Shown here: piece by piece, positions 33,238 to 42,509 of the stretch
Layout: the number at the start of each line of letters is the position of its first letter
How positions within the stretch are numbered: the stretch's first letter is position 1
Made by a program: the position numbers and the translations under genes
Origin: an uncultured Lachnospiraceae bacterium
GTDB lineage: Bacteria; Bacillota; Clostridia; Lachnospirales; Lachnospiraceae
Assembly: GCA_910578555.1 (NCBI GenBank)
Contig: CAJTPS010000028.1
Location: forward strand, 1 to 50,656
Direction: 5' to 3'
Length of the DNA stretch: 50,656 bases
Notes under the pieces: generated by a model
What the model was told of the DNA's origin: nothing
The model's database searches: none
What the model saw: the letters and a program-made list of their open reading frames with translations, nothing else

Positions 33238-35199
33238 TTACAGTATGGCATTGATGACATCCAGCGCGATATCGTAGGCATAATCCTTGACCGCCTTCTC
33301 GCACAGACGCAGCGCCTTCTTATCCGATTCCGGTCTTTCATACTGCTTCAGTTCTTCCAGCTTCACCGTGACACTGTCTCCGTCAAAATCATCCAGACGG
33401 CCTGCAAGTTCTTTAAGTGCCTGTTTCCATTCATCATCCGTGATCTTCTTTTTCTCCATGCCCTCCTGCTGCCTGCTGATCTCTTCCTCTTTCTCCTCAT
33501 TTTCCAGATATGCTTTCAACCCGTTGCGCATGGTCTTCATCATATTGAACAGAATCGGTGAACGCACCTCCACATCTTCCCTGCGACCGGCTTTGCTCAT
33601 CTTCTCCAGTTCAAACGCCTCATCCGCAAGTCCGTCCGCACCTACGTTGCGTGCATTGCCTTTCAGTGAGTGTACGATGATGGCATATCCGTGCATATCC
33701 CCCTTCTTCAGGAAATCCTGCAGCGCCTCCTCCTTCTCCTTCAGAATCAGATGAAAGTCATGAAGCACCTTGCTGTAGAGTGCCTTGTCTCCGCCCATAT
33801 ACTTGAGCCCGTTTCGGATATTAAAGCCGATCACATAAAGCTGGCTCTCTCTGATGTCCAGTGCCATCTCCGCGTTTTCTCTCTCGAAATCCCTGTCCAC
33901 ATGCTCGCCCTGTGTCAGATAGACAACATTCTCAGGCAGGTATTCGATCAGCATATTTTCAAATTTATCGGCGTCAATCGGTTTCGTCAGATAATCCTGA
34001 AACCCTTCCTTGAGATAGAACTCTCTGGCACCCGCCACCGCATTCGCCGTAAGCGCAATGATCGGGATATCTGCTGACGGATTGCCCTCCATCGCCCTGA
34101 TCATATGTAATGTCTCCACACCGTCCATCACCGGCATCATATGATCCAGACAGATCAGATGATAAGTCTTGCGTTTTAGCAGTTCCAGACATTCCTCTCC
34201 GCTGCCCGCCACATCGACCTGCAGTCTGGTCTGCTTGAGAAGACCCTGTGCTACCGCCAGATTCATGGCATTGTCATCGACGATCATGATCCTGCCCATC
34301 GGCGCTATGAACTTCTGATTATAGTTCTCCGTACTGTGCAGACTTTCATAATACTGTTTCTCGAAATTTCCCAGAGGTGCACGATCCATCACTTTCTGAA
34401 CCACTTTAAAGGAGAAGGTAGAGCCTTTGCCGTAGGTACTCTCCACCTGCAGCTTTCCGCCCATCATCTCGACCAGGCGATTCGTGATCGCGAGTCCCAG
34501 ACCGGTTCTTTCATTCTTATTCCTCACTGTAGAGTTCATCTGCTGGAACACACCAAATAACCGCGGCATATCTTTTTCCTTGATGCCGATCCCGGTATCT
34601 GCTACGGCGATCTCTATTTCTATCTCATCCGCCGTAAGATCCTTCCAGCCCATATGCAGCGTAACGCTGCCTTCCTCCGTATACTTCACGGCATTCGTCA
34701 GCAGATTGCCGATGACCTGGCGGATATGGATCTCATCGCCGGACAGCTTATACGGAATATCTTCGGCAATATCCAGTTTCAGATCCAGCTTCTTCTTACG
34801 CATCTGAAGAGATACACCATTGATCAGATCATTCAGCAGAGAACTGATGTCATAGATCCCGTCCATCAGCGACATCTGTCCCGCCTCCAGCTTCGTATAA
34901 TCCAGAATATCGCCGACCAGCGTAAGCAGAATATTACCGGCCTGTCTAATATCCAGGGCATACTCTTTAATCGCTTCATCCTGGCTCTCACGGATGATCA
35001 ACTCATTCAATCCCAGAATCGTGTTGATCGGTGTGCGAAGCTCATGCGACATATTCGCCAGAAAAATATCACGGGCCCTTTTCGCCTTCTCTGCAGCGCT
35101 GATCGCCTCCTCCAGCGCAACATTTTTCTCTTCCAGCTGCTCTTTTGTCTGTAACATAACAGGATCCTGTTCTCCTTTGTTATACGTTTCCCGTCCCAT
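33238..35199 (-). CDS. Soluble hybrid histidine kinase (HisKA, HATPase, receiver, Hpt)
   Basis: This 653-aa protein carries a whole phosphorelay in one chain. A short coiled-coil N-terminus has no sensor or membrane helix. HisKA: H52 in NMSHELRTPINTI. HATPase: N box GNLLTNAVKYTEEG, G boxes ADTGIGIKEKD and RTGLGLAI. Receiver (about 305-425): IMIVDDNAMN, phospho-acceptor Asp in LICLDHMMPVMDG and Lys in YLTKPIDADK. Hpt (about 470-580): His in HSLKGNARNVGAD. A helical tail follows. The start has GGGGAG five bases upstream. With no own sensor it must receive signal through its N-terminal coiled coil or a partner. It lies 42 bases downstream of folA, and may be cotranscribed with it, an odd pairing. 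Confidence 0.94.
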   Translation of the reverse strand: MGRETYNKGEQDPVMLQTKEQLEEKNVALEEAISAAEKAKRARDIFLANMSHELRTPINTILGLNELIIRESQDEAIKEYALDIRQAGNILLTLVGDILDYTKLEAGQMSLMDGIYDISSLLNDLINGVSLQMRKKKLDLKLDIAEDIPYKLSGDEIHIRQVIGNLLTNAVKYTEEGSVTLHMGWKDLTADEIEIEIAVADTGIGIKEKDMPRLFGVFQQMNSTVRNKNERTGLGLAITNRLVEMMGGKLQVESTYGKGSTFSFKVVQKVMDRAPLGNFEKQYYESLHSTENYNQKFIAPMGRIMIVDDNAMNLAVAQGLLKQTRLQVDVAGSGEECLELLKRKTYHLICLDHMMPVMDGVETLHMIRAMEGNPSADIPIIALTANAVAGAREFYLKEGFQDYLTKPIDADKFENMLIEYLPENVVYLTQGEHVDRDFERENAEMALDIRESQLYVIGFNIRNGLKYMGGDKALYSKVLHDFHLILKEKEEALQDFLKKGDMHGYAIIVHSLKGNARNVGADGLADEAFELEKMSKAGRREDVEVRSPILFNMMKTMRNGLKAYLENEEKEEEISRQQEGMEKKKITDDEWKQALKELAGRLDDFDGDSVTVKLEELKQYERPESDKKALRLCEKAVKDYAYDIALDVINAIL

Positions 35200-35241
35200 A
35201 ATTTCTCCCCTTCAGCATTATAAATCAATCATCATTTACCG

Positions 35242-35733
35242 CTATTTCTTCCGCTCATATTTTACGAACTCATATGCAATGTCAAAATAAGTCTGCTCCT
35301 CGCTGTCCGCCGTGATCTCCCATTCCTGTGCCTCATCCAGATTGGGAAAATAGGCATCCGCCTCATATGCATGATCAATCTTCGTCACATGCACCACATC
35401 ACAGTAAGGTAACATCATGCGATACACGCTTTCGCCTCCGATGATGTAAACATCCTCATCCGGATATTCCTTCAGTTTTTCCTGAAGTTCTTCCTTGCTG
35501 TGTACAATAATGGCGTCTTTCACCTGATAATCCGGATTCGTGGATAATATGATGTTCGTCCGGTTCTTAAGCGGCAGCCCCTGCGGAAAAGTCTCCAGCG
35601 TCTTCCTGCCAAGCACCACCACCTTACCTGTCGTTTCCTGGCGGAATGCCTTGTGATCCGCCGGAATGCTCACGAGCAGTCTGTTCTTACAGCCGATCGC
35701 CCAGTTGCTGTCTACAGCTACAATTGCGTTCAT
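35242..35733 (-). CDS. folA: Dihydrofolate reductase
   Basis: This 163-aa enzyme reduces dihydrofolate to tetrahydrofolate with NADPH, recycling the cofactor oxidised by thymidylate synthase. Conserved features: MNAIVAVDSNWAIGCKNRLL, the catalytic acid Asp in SIPADHKAFR, VVVLGRKTLETFP and the NADPH-binding VYIIGGESVYRMM. The length is normal. It lies behind thyA on the same strand, separated by a dispersed hairpin repeat (35762-35872), and 42 bases ahead of the hybrid kinase gene. An AAAGGAG site precedes the start. Confidence 0.97.
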   Translation of the reverse strand: MNAIVAVDSNWAIGCKNRLLVSIPADHKAFRQETTGKVVVLGRKTLETFPQGLPLKNRTNIILSTNPDYQVKDAIIVHSKEELQEKLKEYPDEDVYIIGGESVYRMMLPYCDVVHVTKIDHAYEADAYFPNLDEAQEWEITADSEEQTYFDIAYEFVKYERKK

Positions 35734-35761
35734 ATCATGTGTCTCCTTTCATACAGCCGGA

Positions 35762-35872
35762 TTCGCAAACCCGTACTCTGCGCTCTATGTCCGCTGTCGC
35801 CGGATGTTTACCTGTCAATGCCACAAGAAAACAAATGTCTGCTGCGCAGCCGCTTGTTTTTCTTATGCGGCT
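35762..35872 (-). repeat. Dispersed multi-hairpin repeat, copy C
   Basis: A shorter, diverged member of the family at 10273-10436 and 44347-44513. It begins two bases after the thyA stop. The main hairpin is kept although its bases differ: GCCGCATAAGAAAAACAAG pairs with TTTGTTTTCTTGTGGC, using G-U and altered pairs, around a new GC-rich loop. This suggests that the structure is maintained. Confidence 0.65.
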
Positions 35873-35873
35873 G

Positions 35874-36722
35874 CTATATCGCCACCGGAATATTCTCCAC
35901 CTGGGGTCCAGTCACGTAATTCTCCACTTTCACGTCATTTCTCGTAAACTCATAGAAATCCCTGATATCCGGATTCAGCCAGAATACCGGCGCGTCATAA
36001 ATCGGTCTTGTAATCAGTTCTTCTATGATCGGAATATGTCTGTCATAGATATGCGCATCCGCGATCACGTGTACCAGTTCACCGGCTTCCATATCACACA
36101 CCTGTGCCAGCATATGTACCAGAACCGCATACTGCACCACGTTCCAGTTATTCGCCGTGAGCACATCCTGCGAACGCTGGTTTAAGACGGCATTGAGCGT
36201 CAGCTTATCATGTCCCTTCTTCTGTGTCACATTGAAAGTCATACTGTAGGCGCACGGATACAGATTCATCTCATGCAGATCCTGATGTACATATATATTT
36301 GTCATGATCCGTCTGCTAAAGGGATTGTTCTTCAGATCATAGATCACACGGTCCACCTGATCCATCATGCCTTCCTTATATCGATGCTTCACACCCATCT
36401 GGTAGCCGTAAGCCTTACCGATCGAACCGTCCGCGTCCGCCCACTCGTCCCAGATATGGCTGTGCAGGTCATTAACATTATTGGACTTCTTCTGCCAGAT
36501 CCATAACATCTCATCCGTAGCGCTCTTAAGCGCCGTCTTTCGAAGCGTCATGATCGGGAACTCCCGCGACAGATCATACCGGTTTACCACCCCGAACTTC
36601 TTCACCGTATAAGCCGTCGAACCGTCCGCCCAGTGAGGTCTCACCTTCTCCCCTTCCGTGCTCGTCCCGTTCTCCAGAATATTCTTGCACATATTAATAA
36701 AAATCTGATCTGCTGCGCTCAT
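35874..36722 (-). CDS. thyA: Thymidylate synthase
   Basis: This 282-aa enzyme methylates dUMP to dTMP with methylene-tetrahydrofolate. The catalytic Cys is C157 in MNLYPCAYSMTFNV. Other conserved regions are LWIWQKKSNNVNDL, IGKAYGYQMG, NNPFSRRIM and HVIADAHIYDRHI. The sequence between the Cys and the C-terminus (RSQDVLTANNWNVVQYA) differs from the RS-D-xxLGxPFN form of E. coli and resembles the ThyA type of Bacillus and its phages. folA follows, a classical pairing. Copy C of the hairpin repeat directly follows the stop codon. Confidence 0.96.
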   Translation of the reverse strand: MSAADQIFINMCKNILENGTSTEGEKVRPHWADGSTAYTVKKFGVVNRYDLSREFPIMTLRKTALKSATDEMLWIWQKKSNNVNDLHSHIWDEWADADGSIGKAYGYQMGVKHRYKEGMMDQVDRVIYDLKNNPFSRRIMTNIYVHQDLHEMNLYPCAYSMTFNVTQKKGHDKLTLNAVLNQRSQDVLTANNWNVVQYAVLVHMLAQVCDMEAGELVHVIADAHIYDRHIPIIEELITRPIYDAPVFWLNPDIRDFYEFTRNDVKVENYVTGPQVENIPVAI

Positions 36723-36792
36723 AACCGCCCGTTCCTTTTCTTTTTTTAATATACAACAATGTCATTCAATCATATTTCCCGAGGACGTGCCT

Positions 36793-37021
36793 GGCAGATT
36801 ACACAAAATGTCCTCGAAGCTGTCCTGCGCAGGAAAATGAGATTTTCTCAATATTCCGTTCAGCTATCAGAAATTTCAGGACACGGATGTCCTGAAAAGC
36901 CCGTAGCGAGCCCGGACGGCGAGTAAAGGGCGGTTTCGTCCGTCATTACAGATTTCCCGGAATATTATAGAAAATCCATTTGACGAAGCCCGACGCAAGA
37001 GGACATTTTGCGTAATCTGCC
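36793..37021. mobile_element. 229-bp MITE-like element with 23-bp terminal inverted repeats
   Basis: The ends match as inverted repeats with one mismatch: GGCAGATTACACAAAATGTC... at 36793-36815 and its complement at 36999-37021. A second nested inverted pair (GATTTTCT-AATATTCCG type) lies at 36841-36858 and 36958-36977, and a perfect CAGGACA/TGTCCTG hairpin at 36878-36895. The centre (36900-36945) holds GCCC/GGGC and GGACG/CGTCC pairings. There is no coding frame. It sits between thyA and the nuclease gene. It could be a MITE or a large structured RNA; no clear target-site duplication is visible. Confidence 0.65.
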
Positions 37022-37039
37022 CTTCCACTGCCTCACCGA

Positions 37040-38641
37040 TCATGTTTTATCCCATTTATCGCACAGCGAATTAATCTGATCCGCAAACTTCGCCAGATCC
37101 TTATTCGCACATCCCTCGTTTCTGTGTATAACGGCGATAAGCCTCTGCCCGCTGGCAAGCAGCCTCGCAAAGACATCGGAAATACCGTGTGCCTTCTTCT
37201 TCACCGCAACCGGCTCCGCCTCATAAATAAACGTGCCTTTTATCAGATCGAACCGTGTTCCGCTGTAAGGCGCATAAGCCTCGATGCCATGCTCCACCTT
37301 AAGACACTCCGTAAACAGCTTACAGACGCTGTCCTCGCCATGCACCACAAAAACCTTCCCCGGCTTCTCCCGGAAACCCTTGATCCAGCTAAGCAGGCCG
37401 TTCTTATCCGCGTGTCCGCTCATGCCGATCAGTTTCATGATCCTCGCCCGGATCTCGATATGCTCCCCGAAGAGCTTAACCTCTTTCGCGCCCTCCACGA
37501 TATGTCTGCCGAGCGTACCCACTGCCTGATACCCCACGAACAGAATCGTACACTCCGGCCGCCACAGATTATGCTTCAGATGATGTCTGATACGCCCCGC
37601 CTCGCACATACCCGATGCGGATATGATGACTTTTGGGCTGTTTTCAAAGTTGATCGCCTTGGACTCGTCACTCGTAATCGCCAGCCGCAGCCCCGGAAAC
37701 ATGATAGGATTGATCCCCTGTCTAACCAGTTCCATGGATGCCTCGTCAAAACATTCATGCTCGTTCTTCTGGAAGATCCCAGTAGCCTCCACCGCCAGCG
37801 GGCTGTCCACATACACCAGGAAATCCTCGTGTCCCTTGACCAGTCTGTCCGCCTTGATCTGACGAAGAAAATACAGCATCTCCTGCGTTCTGCCCACTGC
37901 GAAGGAAGGGATTACCACATTGCCGCCGCCGTCAAAGGTGGTCTGCAGTATCCTCGTCAGCTCCCCTATGTAATCCGGTTTCTCCGTGCTGTGCAGCCTG
38001 TCGCCGTAAGTGGACTCCATGACCACATAGTCCGCCTCTTCCGTAATCCTGGGGTTCTTGATGAGCGGCTGGTCCGTATTGCCGATGTCTCCGGAAAAGA
38101 CGATCTTCTTCGTAACGCCGTCCTCCGTCGCCCACACCTCTATGCTCGAAGAGCCGAGCAGATGACCGATATCCGTAAATCTGATCTTCACACCTTCACA
38201 GACCGTCACAATACTTTCATAATCACAAGGAACAAGCCGTTTGATCGTGCCGTCTGCATCCTCCATCGTGTAGACCGGCTCTATTTCCGCATTGTTCGCG
38301 CTTCTCTTCGCCTTGCGGTTCTTCCATTCCGCCTCCTGCATCTGGATGTGCGCACAGTCCCGCAGCATGATGCTGCACAGGTCGCAGGTCGCCACCGTGG
38401 CATAGATACTGCCGCGAAATCCTCTGGCATACAGCAGCGGAAGCATACCTGAATGATCGATGTGGGCATGCGTCAGAAACACATAATCAATCAGTGCCGC
38501 CTCCACCGGAAGTTCGCAGTTTTCAAAGACGTTCGCCCCCTGCTCCATTCCGTAATCCACTAAAATGTTCTTCTCCCCCACACGAAGATAATGACAGCTG
38601 CCCGTAACCTCGTGATCGGCTCCGATAAACATAAGTTCCAT
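37040..38641 (-). CDS. Metallo-beta-lactamase/beta-CASP ribonuclease-like protein
   Basis: This 533-aa protein belongs to the CPSF73/YsH-like group of RNA-processing metallo-hydrolases. The zinc motif is LTHAHIDHSGMLPLLY. Beta-CASP features follow: MESTYGDRLH, VIPSFAVGRTQEMLYFLRQI and ISASGMCEAGRIRHHL. The C-terminal RNA-specificity (RMMBL) part has SGHADKNGLLSWI and VVHGE. An extra C-terminal segment of about 80 residues is of unknown role. The start at 38641 (MELMFIGADHEVTG) has AGGAGGG seven bases upstream. A promoter (TTTACG, 17 bases, TATGAT) lies at 38708-38736. It is divergent from ytaF. Substrate RNA unknown. Confidence 0.92.
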   Translation of the reverse strand: MELMFIGADHEVTGSCHYLRVGEKNILVDYGMEQGANVFENCELPVEAALIDYVFLTHAHIDHSGMLPLLYARGFRGSIYATVATCDLCSIMLRDCAHIQMQEAEWKNRKAKRSANNAEIEPVYTMEDADGTIKRLVPCDYESIVTVCEGVKIRFTDIGHLLGSSSIEVWATEDGVTKKIVFSGDIGNTDQPLIKNPRITEEADYVVMESTYGDRLHSTEKPDYIGELTRILQTTFDGGGNVVIPSFAVGRTQEMLYFLRQIKADRLVKGHEDFLVYVDSPLAVEATGIFQKNEHECFDEASMELVRQGINPIMFPGLRLAITSDESKAINFENSPKVIISASGMCEAGRIRHHLKHNLWRPECTILFVGYQAVGTLGRHIVEGAKEVKLFGEHIEIRARIMKLIGMSGHADKNGLLSWIKGFREKPGKVFVVHGEDSVCKLFTECLKVEHGIEAYAPYSGTRFDLIKGTFIYEAEPVAVKKKAHGISDVFARLLASGQRLIAVIHRNEGCANKDLAKFADQINSLCDKWDKT

Positions 38642-38707
38642 AGAATACCCTCCTAAAAACCCCGCAATCGAAATCTGTCTCAAACAAATGTACTTCTGAA
38701 CATATTC

Positions 38708-38736
38708 CTCACTTATAATTTATCATACCATTTTTT
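38708..38736 (-). promoter_or_regulatory. Promoter of the beta-CASP nuclease gene
   Basis: Minus strand: TTTACG, 17-base spacer, TATGAT, about 70 bases before the start codon. The -35 is imperfect; coordinates are good to a few bases. Confidence 0.5.
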
Positions 38737-38824
38737 ATGATACGCGTAAATAAAATTCAGCAACTCCGGACCTTTTTTCCATACAATATACGGTAAAGTA
38801 TTTCTGATTGAGGTGAACTGTTCC

Positions 38825-39460
38825 ATGTCTTCTACTCTTGCGGCATTACTGCTCTTTCTGACTGCCGTGTCAATCGATTCCCTGACTGCCGGGCTGACCT
38901 ACGGAACCCGGCGGGTGCAGATCAGACTCCCCGCCTATCTCATTCTCATCTGTGTTCCCGCCGTTTTTATCACCGCTGCCAACCGCGTCGGATCTTACCT
39001 TTTTCTTCTGTTTCCTCCGGCTGTCCTGCCGGTTCTTTCTTTCACCATTCTGGCATTCTTAGGATGCAGCAAACTGTTTGAGAGTCTGATCCGCCTTTTG
39101 GCACGCAAATACCCCAGTCTCACAAGAAACTGGGGATGTAAAATCAAACAACTCAATATTATCTTCACCGTTTATCTGTCTCCGGAGGATGCCAACCAGG
39201 AAGATCTGCAGATCTTAAGTCCGAAGGAAGCGCTTCTCTTATCACTCGCCCTCTCGCTAGACAGTGTCCTCGCAGGCATGGCTTTTACCACGGGTTCTTT
39301 ACCTATGGCTGCACTTTTCCTGCTGGCGGCGCTCTTCAACCTGCTTCTCTTCGCCGCCGGATACGGCATCGGACTTCTGGCTTCCACTGTGTTCCGCATA
39401 GATCTGTCATGGCTCAGCGGGCTCTTCCTGCTGCTGTTAGCGGTGCTGGCTGTCGCATAA
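38825..39460 (+). CDS. ytaF: Sporulation membrane protein YtaF
   Basis: This 211-aa protein has about six membrane helices and a duplicated motif, AVSIDSLTAGLTYGTR near the start and LALSLDSVLAGMAFTTG in the second half. That duplication is typical of YtaF and the related MntP manganese exporters. YtaF belongs to the mother-cell sporulation set in Bacillus; its transport substrate is not settled. The start at 38825 (ATG) is used, with GAGG 11 bases upstream; a GTG at 38813 overlaps that site and is unlikely. It is divergent from the nuclease gene and followed by a terminator. Confidence 0.85.
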   Translation: MSSTLAALLLFLTAVSIDSLTAGLTYGTRRVQIRLPAYLILICVPAVFITAANRVGSYLFLLFPPAVLPVLSFTILAFLGCSKLFESLIRLLARKYPSLTRNWGCKIKQLNIIFTVYLSPEDANQEDLQILSPKEALLLSLALSLDSVLAGMAFTTGSLPMAALFLLAALFNLLLFAAGYGIGLLASTVFRIDLSWLSGLFLLLLAVLAVA

Positions 39461-39463
39461 GTG

Positions 39464-39490
39464 CACGGAAAGATATGCTTTCCGTTTTCA
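39464..39490 (+). terminator. Terminator of ytaF
   Basis: ACGGAAAG-ATAT-GCTTTCCGT followed by TTTTC, directly after the ytaF stop; converging with the Ca2+ ATPase gene. Confidence 0.75.
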
Positions 39491-39492
39491 TT

Positions 39493-42258
39493 TCACACCT
39501 TGCAGTCCGCCTGATCCGGCAGAACCCGCGCAGATTCCTCCGTCTCATGTTTTCTTGCCCGGCTTACCGCCACCAGCAGTTCATGGACGATCAGCGGCGT
39601 CGTGGACAGCGCGATGAGCTGCACCCATTCCGTCAGCCCCAGCCGTGCCGTGCCGAACAGATGAATGAGCGGCGTGATCTCCGTCACCGCCACCTGCAAT
39701 GCGATGCCGATCACGACTGCCCCGATCATGTAAGGATTATTTCTGTGATTCATCTTAAATACAGACCGATTCACATCCCGCATGCCAATCGCGTGAAACA
39801 GCTGACTAATCCCCAGCACCGTAAACGCATGCGTCTGTGCTTCTGCAAGTACTGCCGATATTCTCAGTCCTTCTACAACATTATGTAAACTAACCGGCAG
39901 TCCTTCCGCCACGATCCTGTCGTAAGGTACTTTCAGAAAAGCAGCCAGGCTTACGCCGCCGATCACCAGCCCGTAGCAGATGACACAGAGCAGTCCCCCT
40001 TTGGCAAAAAGGGACTCTCCCCGCCTGCGCGGTTTCTCACGCATCAGGCTCTCGCCTTCGTTATCATCCACCCCCAGCGCCAATGCCGGAAGAGAGTCCG
40101 TGATCAGATTGATCCACAGGATAAAACTTGCCTTCAGAGGGCTTGGCAGTCCCGCCACGATCGTGAGCAGCATCGTGATAATCTCCCCCAGGTTGGAGGA
40201 CAGCAGGAACAGCACCGATTTTCTGATATTTTCATAGATTCCCCGGCCTTCCCGGATCGCCGTATGTATGGTTGCAAAATTGTCATCCATCAGTACGAAA
40301 TCCGCCGCGCCGCGCGCCACGTCCGTGCCGTTTAATCCCATGGCGATGCCGATGTCCGCCGCCTGCAGCGATGGCGCATCATTGACGCCGTCCCCCGTCA
40401 TCGCCACCGTCTTACCGAGCGTCCGGTATCCCTCCACGATCCTGACCTTATGTTCCGGCGTCACTCTGGCGAAAACCCTGATCTGCTGCAGTCTCTGCAG
40501 GAAGCCGTTATCCTGCAGATGATCCAGTTCTCTGCCGGTAATACACTGCTGCGGACTGTCTGCGATCCCAAGCTCCTTTGCAATCGAGTACGCCGTATCC
40601 GGATGGTCTCCGGTGATCATGACCGTAAAGACACCCGCCTGTTCAAAGTCAGCTACAGCACGGACCGCCTCCGGTCTGACCGGGTCCTGCATACTGAGCA
40701 GGCCTAAGAAGATCATTCCCTGTTCCCGCATACTGCCGCTTGTCTCCATGGCGATCGCCATCACACGCCGCCCTTCACCCATCAGTTGTTTCTGTACCCG
40801 GATAACCGCCTCTTTATCCGCCTGATCCATGCGTGACGGCTGCCCCTGTCTGTACATCCGGTCGCAGCCGTCAAGAATACGCTCCGCCGCACCCTTGGAA
40901 TAAGATATAATTTCTCCGCCCTCCCGGTGTACCGTAGTCATCATCTTACGCTCCGGGTCAAATCCTTTCTCCGCAATGCGGGGATATGTTTCTCTGAGAC
41001 CTTCTATATCCGCTCCGCACGCCCGCGCCATATACAGAAGCGCAAGTTCCGTAGGATCACCGATCTTATCTTCCCCGATCAGCATTCCGTCATTACATAG
41101 CAGACAACCCAGCATGAAATGCCTGCGTTCCGTGCCATACCCTGCCTGAACCGACTGCCGTTCCTGCGATCTCCCGCCGCCGGCCGCCCGCGCAAAGAAA
41201 TCCGTCAGCTGCTCCCGCGTCACCAGTCTGCCTTCTACATAACATTCCGTCACTGTCATCTTATTCTGTGTGAGCGTACCCGTCTTGTCAGAGCAGACCA
41301 CTTCGACGGCGCCAAGCGTCTCCACTGAAGACAGCTTGCGCACGATCGTCCTGGCCCGTACCATCCTGGAGACGCTGAGTGCCAGCACGATCGTCACGAT
41401 TGCCGGAAGCCCCTCCGGTACAGCCGCCACTGCCAGCGACACGGAAGTCAGCAGCATTTCTCCTACGTCACGTTTCTGTAGAACCGCGACAATAAACAGA
41501 AACACACAGATGCCCACCGCCAGTAAGCTCAGCACTTTACCCAGTTCTCCCAGTTTAACCTGCAGCGGCGTCAGTTTTTCCTTATTACTGTGCAGCATAT
41601 CGGCGATGTGCCCGATCTTCGTATCCATACCGGTGGCGACCACCACCCCTTTACCGCGTCCTTTGGTCATGTAAGTGGACATGTACGCCATATTCGGGTT
41701 ACTATTGTCCCCTTGCACTTCCACCGTATAACCGGCATCCTTCTCCACCGGCACAGACTCTCCTGTAAGGGTAGACTCTTCTATGCATACTCCCTGTGTA
41801 TCAAGCAGCCGCAGGTCTGCCGGTATCATATTACCTGCTTCCAGCAGTACGATATCCCCCTGTACCAGATCCTCCGCCGGTATTTTGGCACGCTTTCCTT
41901 CCCGCAGTACGACCGCCTGCGGAGAAGATATTTTCTTGAGCGCTTCTACCGCCTTACCTGCCTTACCTTCCTGTATAATACCCACTGTCGCATTTAAAAC
42001 TACTACCGTAACAATAATTATTGCATCCCCTATTTCATGCAGCATGAGAGAAATCGCCATCGCCACCACCAGAATCAGGATCAGCGGATCGTTGAGCTGT
42101 TCCAGAATCATCTGCCCCACACTCTTCTTCTCCTGATCCTTCAGTCTGTTCGCTCCGTATTTTGTCTTGCGCTCCATCGCTTCCCTGCGTCCGAGCCCGT
42201 TATCCTTATCTGTCTCAAGCAGGCGAAGCACTTCCGCCGCCGTCTTCATCTCATACAT
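39493..42258 (-). CDS. P-type Ca2+-translocating ATPase (P2 family)
   Basis: This 921-aa membrane pump most likely exports calcium. Motifs: an N-terminal cation-ATPase region, TGES at about 165-168, the ion-binding PEGL in AAVPEGLPAIVTIVLALSVS at about 281-284, phosphorylation site DKTGTLT with D324, and GDGVNDAPSLQAADIGIAMG. The C-terminal helices follow the SERCA/PMR1-like order (SNLGEIITMLL, WINLITDSLPALALG). The start at 42258 (MYEMKTAAEVLRLL) is chosen for its GGGAGG site and the usual N-terminus; the longer frame adds 43 non-conserved residues. A promoter lies at 42406-42433, giving a leader of about 140 bases. Confidence 0.95.
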   Translation of the reverse strand: MYEMKTAAEVLRLLETDKDNGLGRREAMERKTKYGANRLKDQEKKSVGQMILEQLNDPLILILVVAMAISLMLHEIGDAIIIVTVVVLNATVGIIQEGKAGKAVEALKKISSPQAVVLREGKRAKIPAEDLVQGDIVLLEAGNMIPADLRLLDTQGVCIEESTLTGESVPVEKDAGYTVEVQGDNSNPNMAYMSTYMTKGRGKGVVVATGMDTKIGHIADMLHSNKEKLTPLQVKLGELGKVLSLLAVGICVFLFIVAVLQKRDVGEMLLTSVSLAVAAVPEGLPAIVTIVLALSVSRMVRARTIVRKLSSVETLGAVEVVCSDKTGTLTQNKMTVTECYVEGRLVTREQLTDFFARAAGGGRSQERQSVQAGYGTERRHFMLGCLLCNDGMLIGEDKIGDPTELALLYMARACGADIEGLRETYPRIAEKGFDPERKMMTTVHREGGEIISYSKGAAERILDGCDRMYRQGQPSRMDQADKEAVIRVQKQLMGEGRRVMAIAMETSGSMREQGMIFLGLLSMQDPVRPEAVRAVADFEQAGVFTVMITGDHPDTAYSIAKELGIADSPQQCITGRELDHLQDNGFLQRLQQIRVFARVTPEHKVRIVEGYRTLGKTVAMTGDGVNDAPSLQAADIGIAMGLNGTDVARGAADFVLMDDNFATIHTAIREGRGIYENIRKSVLFLLSSNLGEIITMLLTIVAGLPSPLKASFILWINLITDSLPALALGVDDNEGESLMREKPRRRGESLFAKGGLLCVICYGLVIGGVSLAAFLKVPYDRIVAEGLPVSLHNVVEGLRISAVLAEAQTHAFTVLGISQLFHAIGMRDVNRSVFKMNHRNNPYMIGAVVIGIALQVAVTEITPLIHLFGTARLGLTEWVQLIALSTTPLIVHELLVAVSRARKHETEESARVLPDQADCKV

Positions 42259-42509
42259 GCTTATACCTCCCGCACCGCCTATAGGCTTTTGTATGATATA
42301 TGCGGGGGATGTCCCATTTATGACACTTGTCCGGCTTATGGCATCTGCACCCGCAGCGCACCGGATTACCTGATTGCCTTTTGACACGCCGGCTCATCCA
42401 TGATAAATATAATGAAAAACACCCCTCCTGCAATGCGGATCAGGGACTAAACAAAGCAAACTATATCGGGACAAAGGCGTCTGCCGGAAGATATACTGTA
42501 ATCACTTGA
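42259..42509. other. Leader and promoter region of the Ca2+ ATPase gene
   Basis: No gene is supported here. It contains the ATPase promoter and a GC-mixed leader including the palindrome GCCTATAGGC (about 42280-42289). To the right the composition turns AT-rich. Confidence 0.45.
42406..42433 (-). promoter_or_regulatory. Promoter of the Ca2+ ATPase gene
   Basis: Minus strand: TTGCAG, 16-base spacer, TATATT. Confidence 0.5.

Noticed and set aside
32035..33561. 508-codon plus-strand open frame
   Set aside because: Antisense to ilvE and the hybrid kinase end; rich in His/Arg/Leu, no domain, crosses a promoter and intergenic region.
37124..38452. 442-codon plus-strand open frame
   Set aside because: Antisense to the beta-CASP nuclease, which has full motifs; no support of its own.
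42251..42433. 60-residue Cys/His-rich frame in the Ca2+ ATPase leader
   Set aside because: Its start overlaps the -35 box of the promoter and lacks a ribosome site; probably chance.
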